Notes: generated by a model from the sequence alone, not told the origin. A stretch of DNA of 64,000 nt from Halomonas llamarensis (GCF_023555005.1 NZ_JAMJPJ010000013.1:27609-91608), one strand, 5' to 3'. Shown: positions 20,189 through 31,052, numbered from the stretch's first letter. Made by a program: numbers and translations.

Positions 20189-22003
20189 TTAAAGTTCGAT
20201 CAACGTATCGCCAACGACGACGCTGTCGCCTTCATTGACCTTCACCGCGGAAACCGTACCGCTGCTTGCGGCGCGCACTTCGGTTTCCATCTTCATCGCT
20301 TCGAGGATAATCACCACGTCGCCTTCGACAACCGCATCACCGGGCTTAACGTTCACTTTGAAAATATTCCCCGCTAGCGGGGCGTCAATGCTCTCGCCAC
20401 TGCTTTCGACTGGAGCGCTTGCCCCTTTCTCTTTGGACGCATTAGATTGTTCTTGCACCTCACCGATATCACCACCTTCAGACACTTCCACCACAAACGC
20501 CTTACCGTTGAGTCTGACGGTGTAAGTTTCGGGGCCGCTACTCGCCACCGGGGCTTTTGTTGGCTCAGCGTTGGCGGGCGCCTTAGCAGTGGCATCCGGC
20601 GCTTGCGGTACCGGCTCGAACGCATCCGGATTGTCGCGGTTTTTGAGGAACTTCAAGCCAATCTGTGGGAATAGCGCGTACGTCAAGACGTCATCCATTT
20701 CACGCTCGCCCTCGGCTAAACGGATGTCGTCTGCCTTGGCTTTTTCTTTGAGCTCGGTAGCAAGCTTATCCATCTCAGGGCTTAGGTTATCCGCCGGGCG
20801 ACAGGTGATCGGCTCGCCGCCATCAAGCACGCGTTTTTGCAGCTCAGCGTTGAGCGGGGCGGGCGCGGCGCCATATTCGCCCTTGAGCAAGGCCTGAACT
20901 TCTTTCGAGATCGACTTATAGCGCTCGCCCATCATCACGTTCATCACCGCTTGGGTGCCGACAATCTGCGAGGTCGGTGTGACCAGCGGGATAAAGCCCA
21001 AGTCTTCGCGCACACGGGGAATTTCGCTTAACACATCGTCAAGCTTGTCACCGGCGCCCTGCTCTTTGAGCTGGCCTTCCATGTTGGTGAGCATACCGCC
21101 CGGCACTTGCGCGATCAGAATGCGCGAATCAATGCCTTTTAACGAGCCTTCAAACGCTGCGTACTTCTTACGCACGTTGCGGAAATACGCCGCAATGTCT
21201 TCCAATAGCTCCAGATCCAGCCCCGTATCGCGGTCGGTGTCCTTGAGCATTGCCACGACGGATTCGGTCGGACTGTGGCCGTACGTCATCGACATCGACG
21301 ATATCGCCGTATCGACATTATCGATACCCGCTTCGACAGCTTTCAAAATAGTCGATGTCGACAGGCCCGTCGTCGCGTGGCACTGCATGTGAATCGGGAT
21401 CGATAGCTCCTGCTTTAAACGGGTGACCAGATCATATGCGGTGTAAGGCGTCAAAAGCCCCGCCATATCCTTGATAGCTAACGAGTCGGCGCCCATGTCC
21501 GCGATGGTTTTGGCCAAATCAACCCAGCTTTCCAGCGTATGAACCGGACTCACGGTGTAGGAAATCGTGCCTTGCGCGTGGCCTTCAACATCCCTTACGG
21601 CCTTAATCGCCCGCTCTAGATTGCGTGAGTCATTCATCGCATCAAACACACGGAACACATCCACGCCGTTGATTTTGGCGCGCTCAACAAACTTATCCAC
21701 CACGTCGTCGGCGTAGTGGCGATAGCCCAACAAGTTTTGGCCGCGCAACAGCATCTGTTGTGGCGTATTGGGCATTGCCTGTTTAAGCGCACGAATGCGC
21801 TCCCACGGATCTTCGCCTAAGTAGCGGATACACGCATCGAAAGTCGCGCCGCCCCACGACTCTAATGACCAGAAGCCGACTTTATCCAGCTTTTCGGCAA
21901 TGGGCAGCATGTCATCAAGGCGCATACGTGTCGCGAATAGCGATTGATGGGCGTCACGTAGCACAACATCCGTAATGCCCAACGGGCGTTTCGTCTCATT
22001 CAT
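20189..22003 (-). CDS. oadA: Oxaloacetate decarboxylase alpha subunit (biotin-containing)
   Basis: Transfers the carboxyl group of oxaloacetate to biotin, yielding pyruvate. An N-terminal carboxyltransferase TIM barrel ([12 protein letters not shown] near residue 16, later the metal-binding MQCHATTG) leads to a conserved PYC/OADA domain. A Pro/Ala-rich linker (about 465-500) follows, then a C-terminal biotinyl domain with EAMKMETEV carrying the biotinylated lysine. 604 residues is typical. It is the middle gene of oadG-oadA-oadB. Confidence 0.96.
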   Translation of the reverse strand: MNETKRPLGITDVVLRDAHQSLFATRMRLDDMLPIAEKLDKVGFWSLESWGGATFDACIRYLGEDPWERIRALKQAMPNTPQQMLLRGQNLLGYRHYADDVVDKFVERAKINGVDVFRVFDAMNDSRNLERAIKAVRDVEGHAQGTISYTVSPVHTLESWVDLAKTIADMGADSLAIKDMAGLLTPYTAYDLVTRLKQELSIPIHMQCHATTGLSTSTILKAVEAGIDNVDTAISSMSMTYGHSPTESVVAMLKDTDRDTGLDLELLEDIAAYFRNVRKKYAAFEGSLKGIDSRILIAQVPGGMLTNMEGQLKEQGAGDKLDDVLSEIPRVREDLGFIPLVTPTSQIVGTQAVMNVMMGERYKSISKEVQALLKGEYGAAPAPLNAELQKRVLDGGEPITCRPADNLSPEMDKLATELKEKAKADDIRLAEGEREMDDVLTYALFPQIGLKFLKNRDNPDAFEPVPQAPDATAKAPANAEPTKAPVASSGPETYTVRLNGKAFVVEVSEGGDIGEVQEQSNASKEKGASAPVESSGESIDAPLAGNIFKVNVKPGDAVVEGDVVIILEAMKMETEVRAASSGTVSAVKVNEGDSVVVGDTLIEL

Positions 22004-22097
22004 GGCGTTAACTCGTATCGATAAGTAAAAAGGTGAAAGAGGCGCTAGAGATTGTCGTTAGTTTACAAACAAAATTCTCTTTTTTAACACAAGCAGG

Positions 22098-22355
22098 CTA
22101 CGAATCACGCCCTTTTTGGCGACGGTAGCGATGAACAGCTGCGCTAATCACCGCCTGCACTTCATCGTCTTTTGGTGAGGTGCCAGTAGGCCCACGCCGC
22201 ACAGGCGCTGATGGAACAGGGGCGGGCTGAAAGCGGCGCACAGCGCCCGACATCAGTGTAACGCTGATGACCAAAACGGTAAGAAACGTAAAAACGAACC
22301 CCATACCCAGCGCCATTAAGGCAAGCCCTTCGTTTAATAGCTCAGTATTTTGCAT
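22098..22355 (-). CDS. oadG: Oxaloacetate decarboxylase gamma subunit
   Basis: Small membrane subunit that assembles the alpha-beta complex. One membrane helix (LALMALGMGFVFTFLTVLVISVTLM) precedes a Pro-rich linker and a short C-terminal helix (EVQAVISAAVHRYRRQK) expected to bind the alpha subunit. The ATG at 22355 has AGGAG 8 nt upstream and gives 85 residues, normal for OadG; 30 upstream residues of the open frame are rejected. It is the first gene of the operon, divergent from dusC. Confidence 0.88.
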   Translation of the reverse strand: MQNTELLNEGLALMALGMGFVFTFLTVLVISVTLMSGAVRRFQPAPVPSAPVRRGPTGTSPKDDEVQAVISAAVHRYRRQKGRDS

Positions 22356-22484
22356 TTGGCATTCTCCTGAATTCACGCTGATTACAGCGTTTCTTATAGC
22401 ATACCCAGCGGCATTACCACGGTTAGCGCAATAAGGGTGGTACAATAAACTGCCACACTCAGAAAAGATTGCAATGGCGCCATA

Positions 22485-23510
22485 GTGGAACTCAACGTTG
22501 TTAATTTACTACAAAAAGGCAAAATAGGCCTTGCACCGATGGAAGGCGTTATCGATGCCCTTACCCGTAACTTATTGACGCGCCAGGTGGGTTTTGACTG
22601 GACCGTGACCGAATTTGTTCGTGTAGTCGATGCCCGCTTACCCCCGCGCGTGTTTTATAAACATTGCCCCGAACTACAAATATTCCCTGCATCCACGCCC
22701 AGCGGCGTCCCCGTTCACCTCCAGTTACTCGGTTCAGACCCTCACGCACTTGCCGCCAACGCCCGCCAGGCCCTCTCGCTTGGTGCGCTAAGCATTGATT
22801 TAAATTTTGGCTGCCCCGCAAAGCTTGTCAATCGACATGATGGCGGCGCATCGCTTTTACGTCGACCAGAGCGGGTTTATGCCGCCGTCAAAGCCGTTTT
22901 TGACGCTGTTGGCGATCAGATTCCGGTCACGGCAAAAATTCGTTTGGGCTTCTCCAATCGTCGTTTAGCGATTGCTTGTGCCCAAGCAGCAGAAGCCGGC
23001 GGCGCCTGCCAGCTGGTGGTACATGGGCGCACACGCGACGAAGGCTATCGTCCGCCAGCGCATTGGGAATGGATTAGTAAAATTCGCCACCGAGTGAAGA
23101 TCCCCGTAGTGGCGAACGGCGATATCTGGACGCTGGAAGACTACTGGAAAGCACGCACGCTGTCAGGTTGTCGTGATGTCATGCTTGGCAGAAGCGCCTT
23201 AGCCGACCCATGGCTTGCGCCTCGCATTCGCCACTGGCAGTTAACGGGCGAGCGTTTACCTGAGACCACTTGGCCTATGCGTGCCAACATGCTTAAAGAG
23301 TACGCCCATTTGCAGCGGCAAAACCTGCCCGAGCGCATTGTCGTCTCACTCGTCAAGCAGTGGCTCGCGCAGATGCGCCAGGGCAACGCGGAAGCCGACC
23401 GCCAATTTCAACGAGTAAAACGCATCACCGACCTGGCAACGCTGCTGGATAGCCTCGTGATCGATGCGCCAACACAACCACAACACAGGCACGCCCCCTT
23501 AGAGGCGTAA
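22485..23510 (+). CDS. dusC: tRNA-dihydrouridine(16) synthase DusC
   Basis: FMN enzyme reducing U16 of tRNA to dihydrouridine with NADPH. A TIM barrel starts with IGLAPMEGVID; the catalytic Cys is in NFGCPAKLVNRHDGGA, which is the DusC form rather than the DusA or DusB form. KIRLGF and VVHGRTRDEGY follow. The C-terminal helical domain runs from about residue 250. The start is GTG at 22485; an ATG 11 bp upstream is closed after three codons. TACAAT at 22441-22446 could be its -10. 341 residues. Confidence 0.9.
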   Translation: MELNVVNLLQKGKIGLAPMEGVIDALTRNLLTRQVGFDWTVTEFVRVVDARLPPRVFYKHCPELQIFPASTPSGVPVHLQLLGSDPHALAANARQALSLGALSIDLNFGCPAKLVNRHDGGASLLRRPERVYAAVKAVFDAVGDQIPVTAKIRLGFSNRRLAIACAQAAEAGGACQLVVHGRTRDEGYRPPAHWEWISKIRHRVKIPVVANGDIWTLEDYWKARTLSGCRDVMLGRSALADPWLAPRIRHWQLTGERLPETTWPMRANMLKEYAHLQRQNLPERIVVSLVKQWLAQMRQGNAEADRQFQRVKRITDLATLLDSLVIDAPTQPQHRHAPLEA

Positions 23511-23679
23511 CCTTGATCAAGAGCATAGCGGCAGGCCGATATCAAAAAAAACGCCCTACCAAAATAAATGGGGGGCGCTACACACGATCGCGAGATCAGC
23601 GACGCGAGCCACCGCTAAACTAGCCAGGAAAATAAAACTGATGGGTAACTTCATCATTAACGACTATCAAAACAGAAAA

Positions 23680-23703
23680 CCCGCTCTCTTTGAGAGCGGG
23701 TTT
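23680..23703 (-). terminator. Terminator of the tRNA cluster
   Basis: A 9-bp stem (CCCGCTCTC / GAGAGCGGG) with a 3-nt loop, flanked on the minus-strand exit side by TTTTCTGTTTTG. It lies 7 nt beyond the CCA end of the last tRNA-Arg. The rest of 23511-23676, after dusC, shows no gene. Confidence 0.8.
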
Positions 23704-23709
23704 ATAATC

Positions 23710-23786
23710 TGGTGCGCCCGGGAGGATTCGAACCTCCGACCACCTGATTCGTAGTCAGGTACTCTATCCAGCTGAGCTACGGGCGC
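23710..23786 (-). tRNA. tRNA-Arg (anticodon ACG), copy 2
   Basis: A 77-nt gene with encoded CCA. The acceptor stem is GCGCCCG/CGGGCGC, the anticodon loop CTACGAA sits in stem CCTGA/TCAGG, and the T arm is GGAGG-TTCGAAT-CCTCC. ACG is the anticodon deaminated to ICG by TadA. It is identical in sequence to the copy at 23849. Confidence 0.97.
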
Positions 23787-23848
23787 TTAACGCTACTGCA
23801 CTAGAATTAATATATTAAAACTTGCGCATTAGAGGCTTTTCAGGAAGG

Positions 23849-23925
23849 TGGTGCGCCCGGGAGGATTCGAACCTCCGACCACCTGATTCGTAGTCAGGTA
23901 CTCTATCCAGCTGAGCTACGGGCGC
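23849..23925 (-). tRNA. tRNA-Arg (anticodon ACG), copy 1
   Basis: A 77-nt gene identical to the downstream copy, with encoded CCA and loop CTACGAA. The tandem tRNA-Arg(ACG) copies after tRNA-Ser(GCT) and csrA match the serV-argVYZQ arrangement of E. coli. Confidence 0.97.
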
Positions 23926-23976
23926 TTACCTTTTGCTATCCTTCACCCTTTTTCGACGAAGAGACAGCATGCCAAT

Positions 23977-24069
23977 TGGCGGAGAGAGAGGGATTCGAAC
24001 CCTCGATAGGGCTATAAACCCTATACTCCCTTAGCAGGGGAGCGCCTTCAGCCACTCGGCCACCTCTCC
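23977..24069 (-). tRNA. tRNA-Ser (anticodon GCT)
   Basis: A 93-nt class II tRNA with encoded CCA. Acceptor stem GGAGAGG, anticodon loop CTGCTAA in stem CTCCC/GGGAG, a long variable arm (TATAGGGTTTATAGCCCTAT) and T arm GAGGG-TTCGAAT-CCCTC. It is the first tRNA of the cluster, downstream of csrA. Confidence 0.97.
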
Positions 24070-24214
24070 TTAACGGCACGGCGTGAATATTACCGATTTG
24101 GCGCGAGCCTGTCTACCCTTGTGCCAATTTTTTTCGCGCCAGCAACAAAAAGCGGGGATTCCCCTAAGACACGTAAGCCTATGTGCCATAAGCAAAACCC
24201 GCTCTTCAGGGCTA

Positions 24215-24406
24215 TTACTCGTCGTCGTCTTCTTCGGTGCTTCGCTCACGCTGAATACGCTGGTAGATCTCTTCACGGTGAACAGCAACGTCTTTCGGCG
24301 CATTAACGCCAATACGGACTTGGTTGCCTTTCACCCCTAAAACCGTGACGGTAATTTCATCACCGATCATCAGGGTTTCGCCAACACGGCGGGTTAAGAT
24401 GAGCAT
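24215..24406 (-). CDS. csrA: Carbon storage regulator CsrA (RsmA)
   Basis: Homodimeric RNA-binding protein that occupies GGA motifs in mRNA leaders and is sequestered by CsrB/RsmZ-type RNAs. [18 protein letters not shown] and the second-strand [19 protein letters not shown] contain the RNA-contacting residues (Leu4, Arg6, Arg44 region). The ATG at 24406 has AAGGAG 7 nt upstream, giving 63 residues; the open frame's 26 extra residues are rejected. The tail after the core is acidic (STEEDDDE). A candidate antagonist RNA lies at 34230-34396 in this window. Confidence 0.96.
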   Translation of the reverse strand: MLILTRRVGETLMIGDEITVTVLGVKGNQVRIGVNAPKDVAVHREEIYQRIQRERSTEEDDDE

Positions 24407-24619
24407 GGCTGATCTCCTTCTCAGACGTTTTTTGTTGCAACGGGATGTGTCCGCCAGAATCGGCGCCGTGCCATTATGCGCCATGACACCGCTGTCACCA
24501 ATGGCGCAGGGTTATATCACCTGAACACCCCGTTGAAAGAAAGCCCACCACCGCGCGGCAGCGAGACCCCTTATTTAGCGTAGAAGGTTTCACACATCTT
24601 ACGTTATCTAAATGCCGTG

Positions 24620-25870
24620 TTACTCAGGTTCGATATCCGATTTATTCAAACCAAAGGCTTTATGCAACGCTTGAACTGCCAATTCCATGTGCTTCTCATC
24701 AATCACGACAGAAATTTTGATTTCTGAAGTCGATACCATGCGGATATTGACATTTTCATCGGCCAAAACGCGGAACATCTTGGACGCTACGCCCGCATGC
24801 GAGCGCATACCTACGCCGACGAGCGATACTTTCGCGATATTATCGTCACCGCGCAGATCACCGCCACCCAGATCAGGAATCACTTGCTCTTCGAGAATCT
24901 TTTTGGTCGCTTTATAATCGCCTTTGGCCACGGTAAAGGTAAAATCGGTGTAGTCACCGGCCGGTGCCACGTTTTGCACGATCATATCGACTTCGATATT
25001 GGCATCAGCAATCGGACCTAGAATGCGTGAGGCGACACCCGGTACGTCGGGCGTGTTCAACAGGGTCAGTTTGGCTTCGCTTTTGGTAAAGGCAATACCG
25101 GAAATCAGCGGTTCTTCCATGGAGTCCTCGTCTTCGTCTGAGTCTGCAACAATAAGGGTACCGGGGCCGTCTTCAAAGCTTGAGAGCACCCGTAGCGGAA
25201 CGTTGTACTTACCGGCGAATTCCACCGCGCGAATCTGCAATATCTTAGAACCTAAACTCGCCAGCTCCAGCATCTCTTCGACGGTGATCGTTTCCAGGCG
25301 CTGCGCTTTAGAGCAAACACGCGGGTCGGTGGTATAAACACCGTCAACGTCAGTATAAATCTGACACTCATCCGCCTTCAGCGCGGCCGCGAGCGCAACA
25401 CCGGTGGTGTCAGAGCCGCCGCGGCCCAAGGTGGTGATGTTGCCCTCGTCATCCACACCCTGAAAGCCAGCCACTACCACGACTTTGCCTGCATCAAGAT
25501 CCTCTTGCAGCTCATCGGTCTCAATGCGCTGGATGCGCGCTTTGGTGTAAGCGCTATCGGTATGGATCCCGACCTGGGCTCCCGTGTGTGATGTCGCGGG
25601 CACGTCGAGCTGCTGCAGTGCCATTGCCAATAGTGAAATGGTGACCTGCTCGCCGGTGGAGAGCAGCATATCCATCTCACGGGGCTCTGGTTCACTGTTG
25701 AGCGCCGTGGCCATATCGGTCAAGCGGTTAGTCTCGCCGCTCATCGCAGAGACGACCACCACCACTTGGTGCCCTTGGTCGCGAAACCCTTTGACCTTTT
25801 GCGCCACGGCCTTGATGCGCTCGACAGAGCCCACCGATGTACCGCCGAACTTCTGTACGTATAGTGCCAT
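24620..25870 (-). CDS. lysC: Aspartate kinase LysC
   Basis: Phosphorylates aspartate in the first step of the Lys/Met/Thr pathway. The N-terminal kinase domain has KFGGTSVGS and TTLGRGGSDTT. Two C-terminal ACT domains (about residues 265-330 and 345-405) bind effector amino acids. 416 residues matches the alpha subunit of the Pseudomonas-type enzyme; an internal start for a beta subunit is possible but not shown. It lies between alaS and csrA, as in pseudomonads. Confidence 0.95.
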   Translation of the reverse strand: MALYVQKFGGTSVGSVERIKAVAQKVKGFRDQGHQVVVVVSAMSGETNRLTDMATALNSEPEPREMDMLLSTGEQVTISLLAMALQQLDVPATSHTGAQVGIHTDSAYTKARIQRIETDELQEDLDAGKVVVVAGFQGVDDEGNITTLGRGGSDTTGVALAAALKADECQIYTDVDGVYTTDPRVCSKAQRLETITVEEMLELASLGSKILQIRAVEFAGKYNVPLRVLSSFEDGPGTLIVADSDEDEDSMEEPLISGIAFTKSEAKLTLLNTPDVPGVASRILGPIADANIEVDMIVQNVAPAGDYTDFTFTVAKGDYKATKKILEEQVIPDLGGGDLRGDDNIAKVSLVGVGMRSHAGVASKMFRVLADENVNIRMVSTSEIKISVVIDEKHMELAVQALHKAFGLNKSDIEPE

Positions 25871-25933
25871 ATGCCGTTTTCCTATTACGTTCGAGAATGA
25901 AGGGTGAAATGTAAAAACGTGTTATCAAACAGG

Positions 25934-25963
25934 AAGGCCGGTGACTATCACGCCACCGGCCTT
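25934..25963 (-). terminator. Hairpin between alaS and lysC (weak terminator)
   Basis: A 10-bp perfect stem (AAGGCCGGTG / CACCGGCCTT) with a 10-nt loop, 6 bp after the alaS stop. On the minus strand the stem is followed by CCTGTTTG, a poor T-run. It may thus only partly terminate and let lysC share the alaS transcript. Confidence 0.5.
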
Positions 25964-25968
25964 TTCGA

Positions 25969-28581
25969 TTACTTAAGCACGCGCTCCAACCAAGCAGGAA
26001 CGCTATCCAGCGCGCTGGGTAAGGCCTCCGGCTGACTGCCGCCGGCCTGGGCCATGTCGGCACGGCCACCGCCTTTGCCGCCGACTTGCGAGGCCACATG
26101 GTTAACCAGCTCGCCCGCTTTAACGCGCCCGGTGAGATCTTGCGTCACCCCAGCGATCAAACTGACCTTACCGGCGTCTTTATCGGCCACGCCAAGCACG
26201 ATAACGCCAGAGCCCATTTTGTTTTTCAGCTGATCCAACACGCCCCGCATCTCTTTACCCGAGACACCTTCCAGCTGCGTGGCCAGCAGCCTCACGCCGC
26301 CAACGTCTTCGGCCTGACTAAGCATATCGCTGCCTGCGGCGCTGGCCAGTTTCGCCTTGACCTGCTCAAGCTCTTTTTCCAGGCTGCGATTGCGCTCGAC
26401 CAAGGATTCAACGCGGGACTCTACCTGTTCAGGCTTAGCCTTCACGCGCTCAGCAATACGCTGCACGCGGGCTTCTTGCTCGCGGAAGTAAGCCAACGCG
26501 TTTTCACCGGTAATCGCTTCAATGCGGCGCACACCGGAGGCAATACCGACTTCGCTAATAAGATGGCAGCAACCGATATCGCCGCTGCGCGCGACATGGG
26601 TTCCCCCACATAGTTCGATAGAGAAATCATCACGGCCAATCGTCAATACGCGAACGCTATCGGTGTACTTCGCCTCGAACAGGGCCGCGGCGCCTTTATC
26701 CTTGGCTTCATCCAGGGTCATTTGTTCGGTCTTGGTCGGCGCGTTAGCGAGAACCTGCTCGTTTACCAGACGTTCGACTTCATCGAGCTGCTCGGGCGTC
26801 ATCGGCTCAAAGTGACTAAAGTCAAAGCGCAGTCGCTCAGCGGTCACCAGCGAGCCTTTCTGCTGCACGTGATCGCCCAGCACCATCCGCAGTGCCTTAT
26901 GCAGCAAATGCGTTGCCGAGTGATTGCGCACGGTCGCACTACGAAGCGTCGCATCGACTTGCGGATGCACACGCGCCCCGACATTGAGTGCTCCTTCGAC
27001 CATTACGCCCCGATGCAGATGATGGCCGCTCTGCTTTTGGGTATCAGTGACCTGGAAGCGGGCGCCGTCATCCAGATGCAAATAACCGGTATCGCCGACC
27101 TGACCGCCGGATTCGCCGTAAAACGGCGTGCGGTCGAGAACGACAATGCCTTTTTGCCCGGCTTCTAACGCGGCAAGCTCGTTGCCTTCACTATCGACGA
27201 TTGCGGTGACTTTTGCCTCGTCTTCCAGGCTGTCATAGCCGGTAAATAGCGTTTCGCCGCCCAGCTCAATTTTTACGCTGTAGTCAGCGCCGAACTGACT
27301 CGCTGCGCGGGCGCGCTCGCGCTGGGCTTCCAATTCACGCTGAAACCCGTCTTCGTCGAGCGTCACATCACGCTCCCGGCAGACATCGGCGGTTAGGTCA
27401 TAAGGGAAGCCGAACGTGTCATACAGTTTAAAAACGGTCTCACCCGGCAACACCTTACCTTCAAGCTCGTCGAGCGCGGCGCTCAAAAGCCCCATGCCAT
27501 GATCCAGCGTGCGGGCAAACTGCTCTTCTTCTTTGAGCAGCACGCGGGCAATCTGATCGCGCGCGTCACGTAGCTCCGGGTAGGCATCCCCCATTTCCGC
27601 ATCGAGCGCGCTCACCAGCGTGTGGAAAAATGGCTCGGAAGCGCCCAGCTTGTGCCCGTGGCGGATCGCACGACGAATAATCCGGCGCAACACATAGCCA
27701 CGACCTTCATTGGAAGGCAACACGCCATCGGCAATCAAAAAGGCGCACGAGCGAATATGATCAGCAATCACGCGCAGCGACGGCGTATTGGTATCTGAGT
27801 GGCCGGTCGCTTGAGCCGCTGCCTGTAACAAGTTCTGGAACAGGTCGATTTCGTAATTGGAGTGAACGCCTTGCATGACGGCGGCAACACGCTCCAAGCC
27901 CAGACCCGTATCAATCGACGGTTTAGGCAGCGGGTTTAGCGTACCCTCGGCGTCGCGGTCGAACTGCATAAAGACCAAGTTCCAGATTTCGATGTAACGG
28001 TCGCCGTCCTCTTCGGGGCTGCCAGGAGGACCGCCCCACACGTCAGGGCCGTGGTCGAAGAAGATTTCGGAGCTCGGGCCACAAGGGCCGGTGTCGCCCA
28101 TCTGCCAGAAGTTATCTTCGTCGAGCTTGGAGAAGCGTTCGGGGTCGACGCCGATCTCGTCTTTCCAGATCGCTTCCGCTTCGTCGTCACTGATATGTAC
28201 CGTGACCCAAAGTTTGTCTTTAGGCAGGCCGAGGGTTTCGGTGAGAAACGTCCAGGCAAAGCGGATCGCATCACGCTTGAAGTAGTCGCCGAAGCTGAAG
28301 TTGCCCAGCATTTCAAAGAAGGTGTGGTGGCGCGCGGTATAGCCGACGTTATCCAAATCGTTATGCTTACCGCCGGCGCGCACACAGCGTTGCGCTGACG
28401 TGGCGCGCACATAAGGGCGTGGATCGCGCCCGAGAAAGACATCTTTAAACGGCACCATACCCGCATTAGTGAACAAAAGCGTCGGGTCGTTGCCCGGCAC
28501 CAAAGAGCTCGTCGGCACGATGGTGTGCCCATGCTGGGCAAAATAGTCGAGAAAGGCTGTTCTGATTTCTGCGCTTTTCAT
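25969..28581 (-). CDS. alaS: Alanine--tRNA ligase AlaS
   Basis: Charges tRNA-Ala and edits mischarged Ser/Gly. A class II catalytic domain (motif 1 near [27 protein letters not shown]) leads to a tRNA-recognition helical domain. The editing domain carries zinc ligands (HSATHLLH and CGGTH), then comes the C-Ala domain ([20 protein letters not shown]). The ATG at 28581 gives [14 protein letters not shown] and 870 residues; the 22-residue extension in the open frame is rejected. Confidence 0.97.
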   Translation of the reverse strand: MKSAEIRTAFLDYFAQHGHTIVPTSSLVPGNDPTLLFTNAGMVPFKDVFLGRDPRPYVRATSAQRCVRAGGKHNDLDNVGYTARHHTFFEMLGNFSFGDYFKRDAIRFAWTFLTETLGLPKDKLWVTVHISDDEAEAIWKDEIGVDPERFSKLDEDNFWQMGDTGPCGPSSEIFFDHGPDVWGGPPGSPEEDGDRYIEIWNLVFMQFDRDAEGTLNPLPKPSIDTGLGLERVAAVMQGVHSNYEIDLFQNLLQAAAQATGHSDTNTPSLRVIADHIRSCAFLIADGVLPSNEGRGYVLRRIIRRAIRHGHKLGASEPFFHTLVSALDAEMGDAYPELRDARDQIARVLLKEEEQFARTLDHGMGLLSAALDELEGKVLPGETVFKLYDTFGFPYDLTADVCRERDVTLDEDGFQRELEAQRERARAASQFGADYSVKIELGGETLFTGYDSLEDEAKVTAIVDSEGNELAALEAGQKGIVVLDRTPFYGESGGQVGDTGYLHLDDGARFQVTDTQKQSGHHLHRGVMVEGALNVGARVHPQVDATLRSATVRNHSATHLLHKALRMVLGDHVQQKGSLVTAERLRFDFSHFEPMTPEQLDEVERLVNEQVLANAPTKTEQMTLDEAKDKGAAALFEAKYTDSVRVLTIGRDDFSIELCGGTHVARSGDIGCCHLISEVGIASGVRRIEAITGENALAYFREQEARVQRIAERVKAKPEQVESRVESLVERNRSLEKELEQVKAKLASAAGSDMLSQAEDVGGVRLLATQLEGVSGKEMRGVLDQLKNKMGSGVIVLGVADKDAGKVSLIAGVTQDLTGRVKAGELVNHVASQVGGKGGGRADMAQAGGSQPEALPSALDSVPAWLERVLK

Positions 28582-28728
28582 AGGGTATCCGTAACAAGAA
28601 AGCGTGATGCCCCAGGGCGCTTTAGCCGCTACCCGCCGGGGTCGCAAAGGCGCTATTATAGCGCAGTTGTCAAACGACTAAAGCCGCAGTTAGTGGCAGA
28701 CGCAAGAAAATCGCCACATTGGAGGGCG

Positions 28729-29214
28729 TTAAAGCGTCGAAAGTGCGTAGCGGATCTGGTCAAAATCAAAGCCGCGACTGACCAGAAAGCGCTCGCGCTT
28801 GGCACGCTCTTTGGGGGTATCGCCGGGGGAAGAAAAGCGCCGAGAAAGGGCCTCACGGGCGAGATCGAACCAATCAACACCCTCTTGCGCCACTACCTCA
28901 GCCAATGCGGCCGCATACGTGGCGGAATCGACACCACGCTGTCGCAACTCGCTTTCAATGCGCCGTACGCCTTGCCCGCGTAAAATGCGCGAACGAATAA
29001 AACTTTCAGCAAAGCGCGTATCCGACTGTAGCCCTTCTTCGGCAAGTGCGCTTAAACAAGCGTCGATCTCGTCAGGCGGCACGTCTTTGCGCTCAAGGCG
29101 GGTGGCTAGCTCAGCGCGGGAATATTCGCGCCGAGCCAGCAGGGTAATAGCGATCTCGCGGGGCGAGCGCTCAGATTGTCCGGATGCACTCGTGCTGGAA
29201 GCGCCAAATGCCAT
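28729..29214 (-). CDS. recX: Regulatory protein RecX
   Basis: Caps RecA filaments and limits RecA activity. A 161-residue helical-repeat protein with the RecX pattern AITLLARREYSRAELATRL, DTRFAESFIRSRILRGQGVRRIESELRQRG and a conserved C-terminal RFLVSRGFDFDQIRYAL. ATG 29214, next to a GTG at 29217, begins only 6 bp after the recA stop without a clear ribosome site, so it is probably translated by coupling from the recA message. Confidence 0.92.
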   Translation of the reverse strand: MAFGASSTSASGQSERSPREIAITLLARREYSRAELATRLERKDVPPDEIDACLSALAEEGLQSDTRFAESFIRSRILRGQGVRRIESELRQRGVDSATYAAALAEVVAQEGVDWFDLAREALSRRFSSPGDTPKERAKRERFLVSRGFDFDQIRYALSTL

Positions 29215-29220
29215 CACGGT

Positions 29221-30345
29221 TTACAGCAGCTCGTCGCTATCAGACTCAAGCGGCGCTTGATCAGCAGAGGCTTCCGCCGCCGCTTTCTTTTTGCCATCGC
29301 TTTTGCCGTCGCTTTTGCTGTCGTCTTTGCCGCTCTCTGTGTTCGGCTCGGGCTGCGCGAGTAACTGTGCGCGAATTTGGCTTTCGATCTCTTCCATTGT
29401 CCCGGGGTTATCTTCGAGGTATTGCGCGGCGTTGGCTTTACCTTGGCCAATCTTTTTGCCCTTGTAGCTGTACCAAGCGCCGGCTTTATCGACGAGGTTG
29501 CACTGTACGCCGAGGTCAACCACCTCACCGGCGTGATAAATGCCTTTGCCATAAAGAATCTGGAACTCGGCTTGCCTAAACGGCGGCGCCACTTTGTTTT
29601 TGACCACTTTTACACGGGTTTCGTTACCCGTGACTTCGTCGCCCGATTTCACCGAGCCGGTGCGGCGAATATCCAAGCGCACGCTGGAATAAAATTTCAG
29701 TGCATTACCGCCGGTGGTGGTTTCCGGCGAGCCAAACATCACCCCGATTTTCATGCGGATCTGGTTGACGAAAATCACCATGCAGTTGGCATTTTTCATG
29801 TTGCCGGTGACCTTACGCAGCGCCTGCGACATCAAACGCGCTTGAAGACCAACGTGGGCGTCGCCCATCTCGCCCTCAATCTCGGCGCGTGGCGTCAAAG
29901 CGGCCACGGAGTCGATCACGATGACGTCAACACCACCAGAGCGCACCAGCATGTCGGTGATTTCCAGCGCCTGTTCGCCGGTATCAGGCTGCGAGACCAG
30001 AAGATCGTCCAAGTTAACCCCGAGCTTCTCGGCATAGCTTGGATCCAGGGCGTGCTCAGCGTCGACGAAAGCACATACCTTGCCTTGTTTTTGCGCTTCG
30101 GCAATCACCGAAAGCGTTAGCGTTGTTTTACCCGACGACTCGGGGCCGAAAATTTCCACCACGCGGCCAAACGGCAAGCCACCAATGCCCAGCGCAATAT
30201 CAAGCCCAAGCGAGCCGGTGGAAACCGACGGCATCACCACCCGGGGCGTATCGCCTAGGCGCATCACGGTGCCTTTACCAAACTGGCGGTCGATCTGGCT
30301 GAGTGCGGCGTTTAGCGCCTTCGTGCGGTTTTCGTCCTGAGCCAT
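29221..30345 (-). CDS. recA: Recombinase RecA
   Basis: ATP-dependent strand exchange protein and co-protease for LexA/UmuD. Walker [10 protein letters not shown], the MAW motif and L1/L2 DNA loops ([36 protein letters not shown]) are all present. At 374 residues the C-terminal tail is longer than in E. coli (352) and unusually rich in Lys/Asp/Ser and Ala before an acidic end (ESDSDELL). AGGAT lies just upstream of the ATG. A LexA-like box lies 19 bp upstream of the start. Confidence 0.98.
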   Translation of the reverse strand: MAQDENRTKALNAALSQIDRQFGKGTVMRLGDTPRVVMPSVSTGSLGLDIALGIGGLPFGRVVEIFGPESSGKTTLTLSVIAEAQKQGKVCAFVDAEHALDPSYAEKLGVNLDDLLVSQPDTGEQALEITDMLVRSGGVDVIVIDSVAALTPRAEIEGEMGDAHVGLQARLMSQALRKVTGNMKNANCMVIFVNQIRMKIGVMFGSPETTTGGNALKFYSSVRLDIRRTGSVKSGDEVTGNETRVKVVKNKVAPPFRQAEFQILYGKGIYHAGEVVDLGVQCNLVDKAGAWYSYKGKKIGQGKANAAQYLEDNPGTMEEIESQIRAQLLAQPEPNTESGKDDSKSDGKSDGKKKAAAEASADQAPLESDSDELL

Positions 30346-30364
30346 GCGGAGATCCTCATAAAGG

Positions 30365-30380
30365 CTGTATAGTTAGCCAG
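30365..30380 (-). promoter_or_regulatory. LexA-like SOS box of recA
   Basis: CTGTATAGTTAGCCAG (plus strand) fits the core CTG-N10-CAG of the gammaproteobacterial LexA operator. It lies 20-35 bp before the recA ATG, where an operator is expected. Its half-site CTGTATAG is shared with the box at 17644. Confidence 0.65.
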
Positions 30381-30442
30381 CAGTATGCCAAAGATTGGTC
30401 AATAAACAAATGCCCGACGGCATTTTCTGCGCTTTTCTTTTG

Positions 30443-30955
30443 CTAGTGTTTGTCGAGTGCCACGATCAACCGCGTAATGCCTTGGCGCACCGTCTGTTCA
30501 CGCACGGCCTGGCGATCACCGGGAAAGTGCAAACACTCCGCCTGCTGGGCATTAACACCGCCCCATCCTAACCAGACGGTGCCGACCGGCTTTTCGTCAC
30601 TCCCTCCGCCGGGGCCTGCCACACCACTGACCGCGACGGCCAAATCCGCCCCGCTTTCGCGGCAAGCGCCTGCTACCATCGCTTTTACCACCGCTTCGCT
30701 GACCGCGCCCTGGCTTTCGAGCATCTCCTCGGGCACACCCAAAAGGCGGCTTTTTGCCGCATTAGAGTAGGTGACGTAACCGGTCGAGAAATATGCTGAG
30801 CTTCCCGGTACCGCGGTAATGGCACTGGCGATCCCACCGCCAGTACACGACTCCGCGGCACTCACTTCCACTTGATAGGTGGTGCACAATTTACCTAGCC
30901 GTTGTGCCAGCAAGGTTAAATCCAAGTTTTTTAGACTCTCAACGCTTAACGCCAT
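30443..30955 (-). CDS. pncC: Nicotinamide-nucleotide amidase (CinA C-terminal type)
   Basis: Deamidates NMN to NaMN in pyridine nucleotide recycling. The stand-alone CinA C-terminal domain shows [38 protein letters not shown] and a conserved FxGDRxxVR-like end ([13 protein letters not shown]). ATG 30955 with AAGGAG 5 nt upstream gives 170 residues. It is divergent from mutS and lies upstream of recA, the usual cinA-recA order. Confidence 0.9.
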   Translation of the reverse strand: MALSVESLKNLDLTLLAQRLGKLCTTYQVEVSAAESCTGGGIASAITAVPGSSAYFSTGYVTYSNAAKSRLLGVPEEMLESQGAVSEAVVKAMVAGACRESGADLAVAVSGVAGPGGGSDEKPVGTVWLGWGGVNAQQAECLHFPGDRQAVREQTVRQGITRLIVALDKH

Positions 30956-31052
30956 GGTCACTCCTTCATGTCGAACATCACTTCAGCGTAGAATACCGGT
31001 TTTCACACGACGATTTCACATACTCGACGAACACGCGCACTCCAGGACACTC

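Noticed and set aside
20519..20536. Further TGTAAG occurrences (also near 2321, 8198, 21425, 25546, 47909) as GacA boxes
   Set aside because: None has CTTACA six bases on; all are inside coding sequences.
22356..22445. N-terminal extension of the oadG frame
   Set aside because: It has no family match, and AGGAG at correct spacing marks the ATG at 22355.
24407..24619. Riboswitch or leader peptide between lysC and csrA, or lysine riboswitch for lysC
   Set aside because: The region upstream of lysC is under 100 bp and holds only a simple hairpin. No lysine-riboswitch-like multi-helix layout was recognised.
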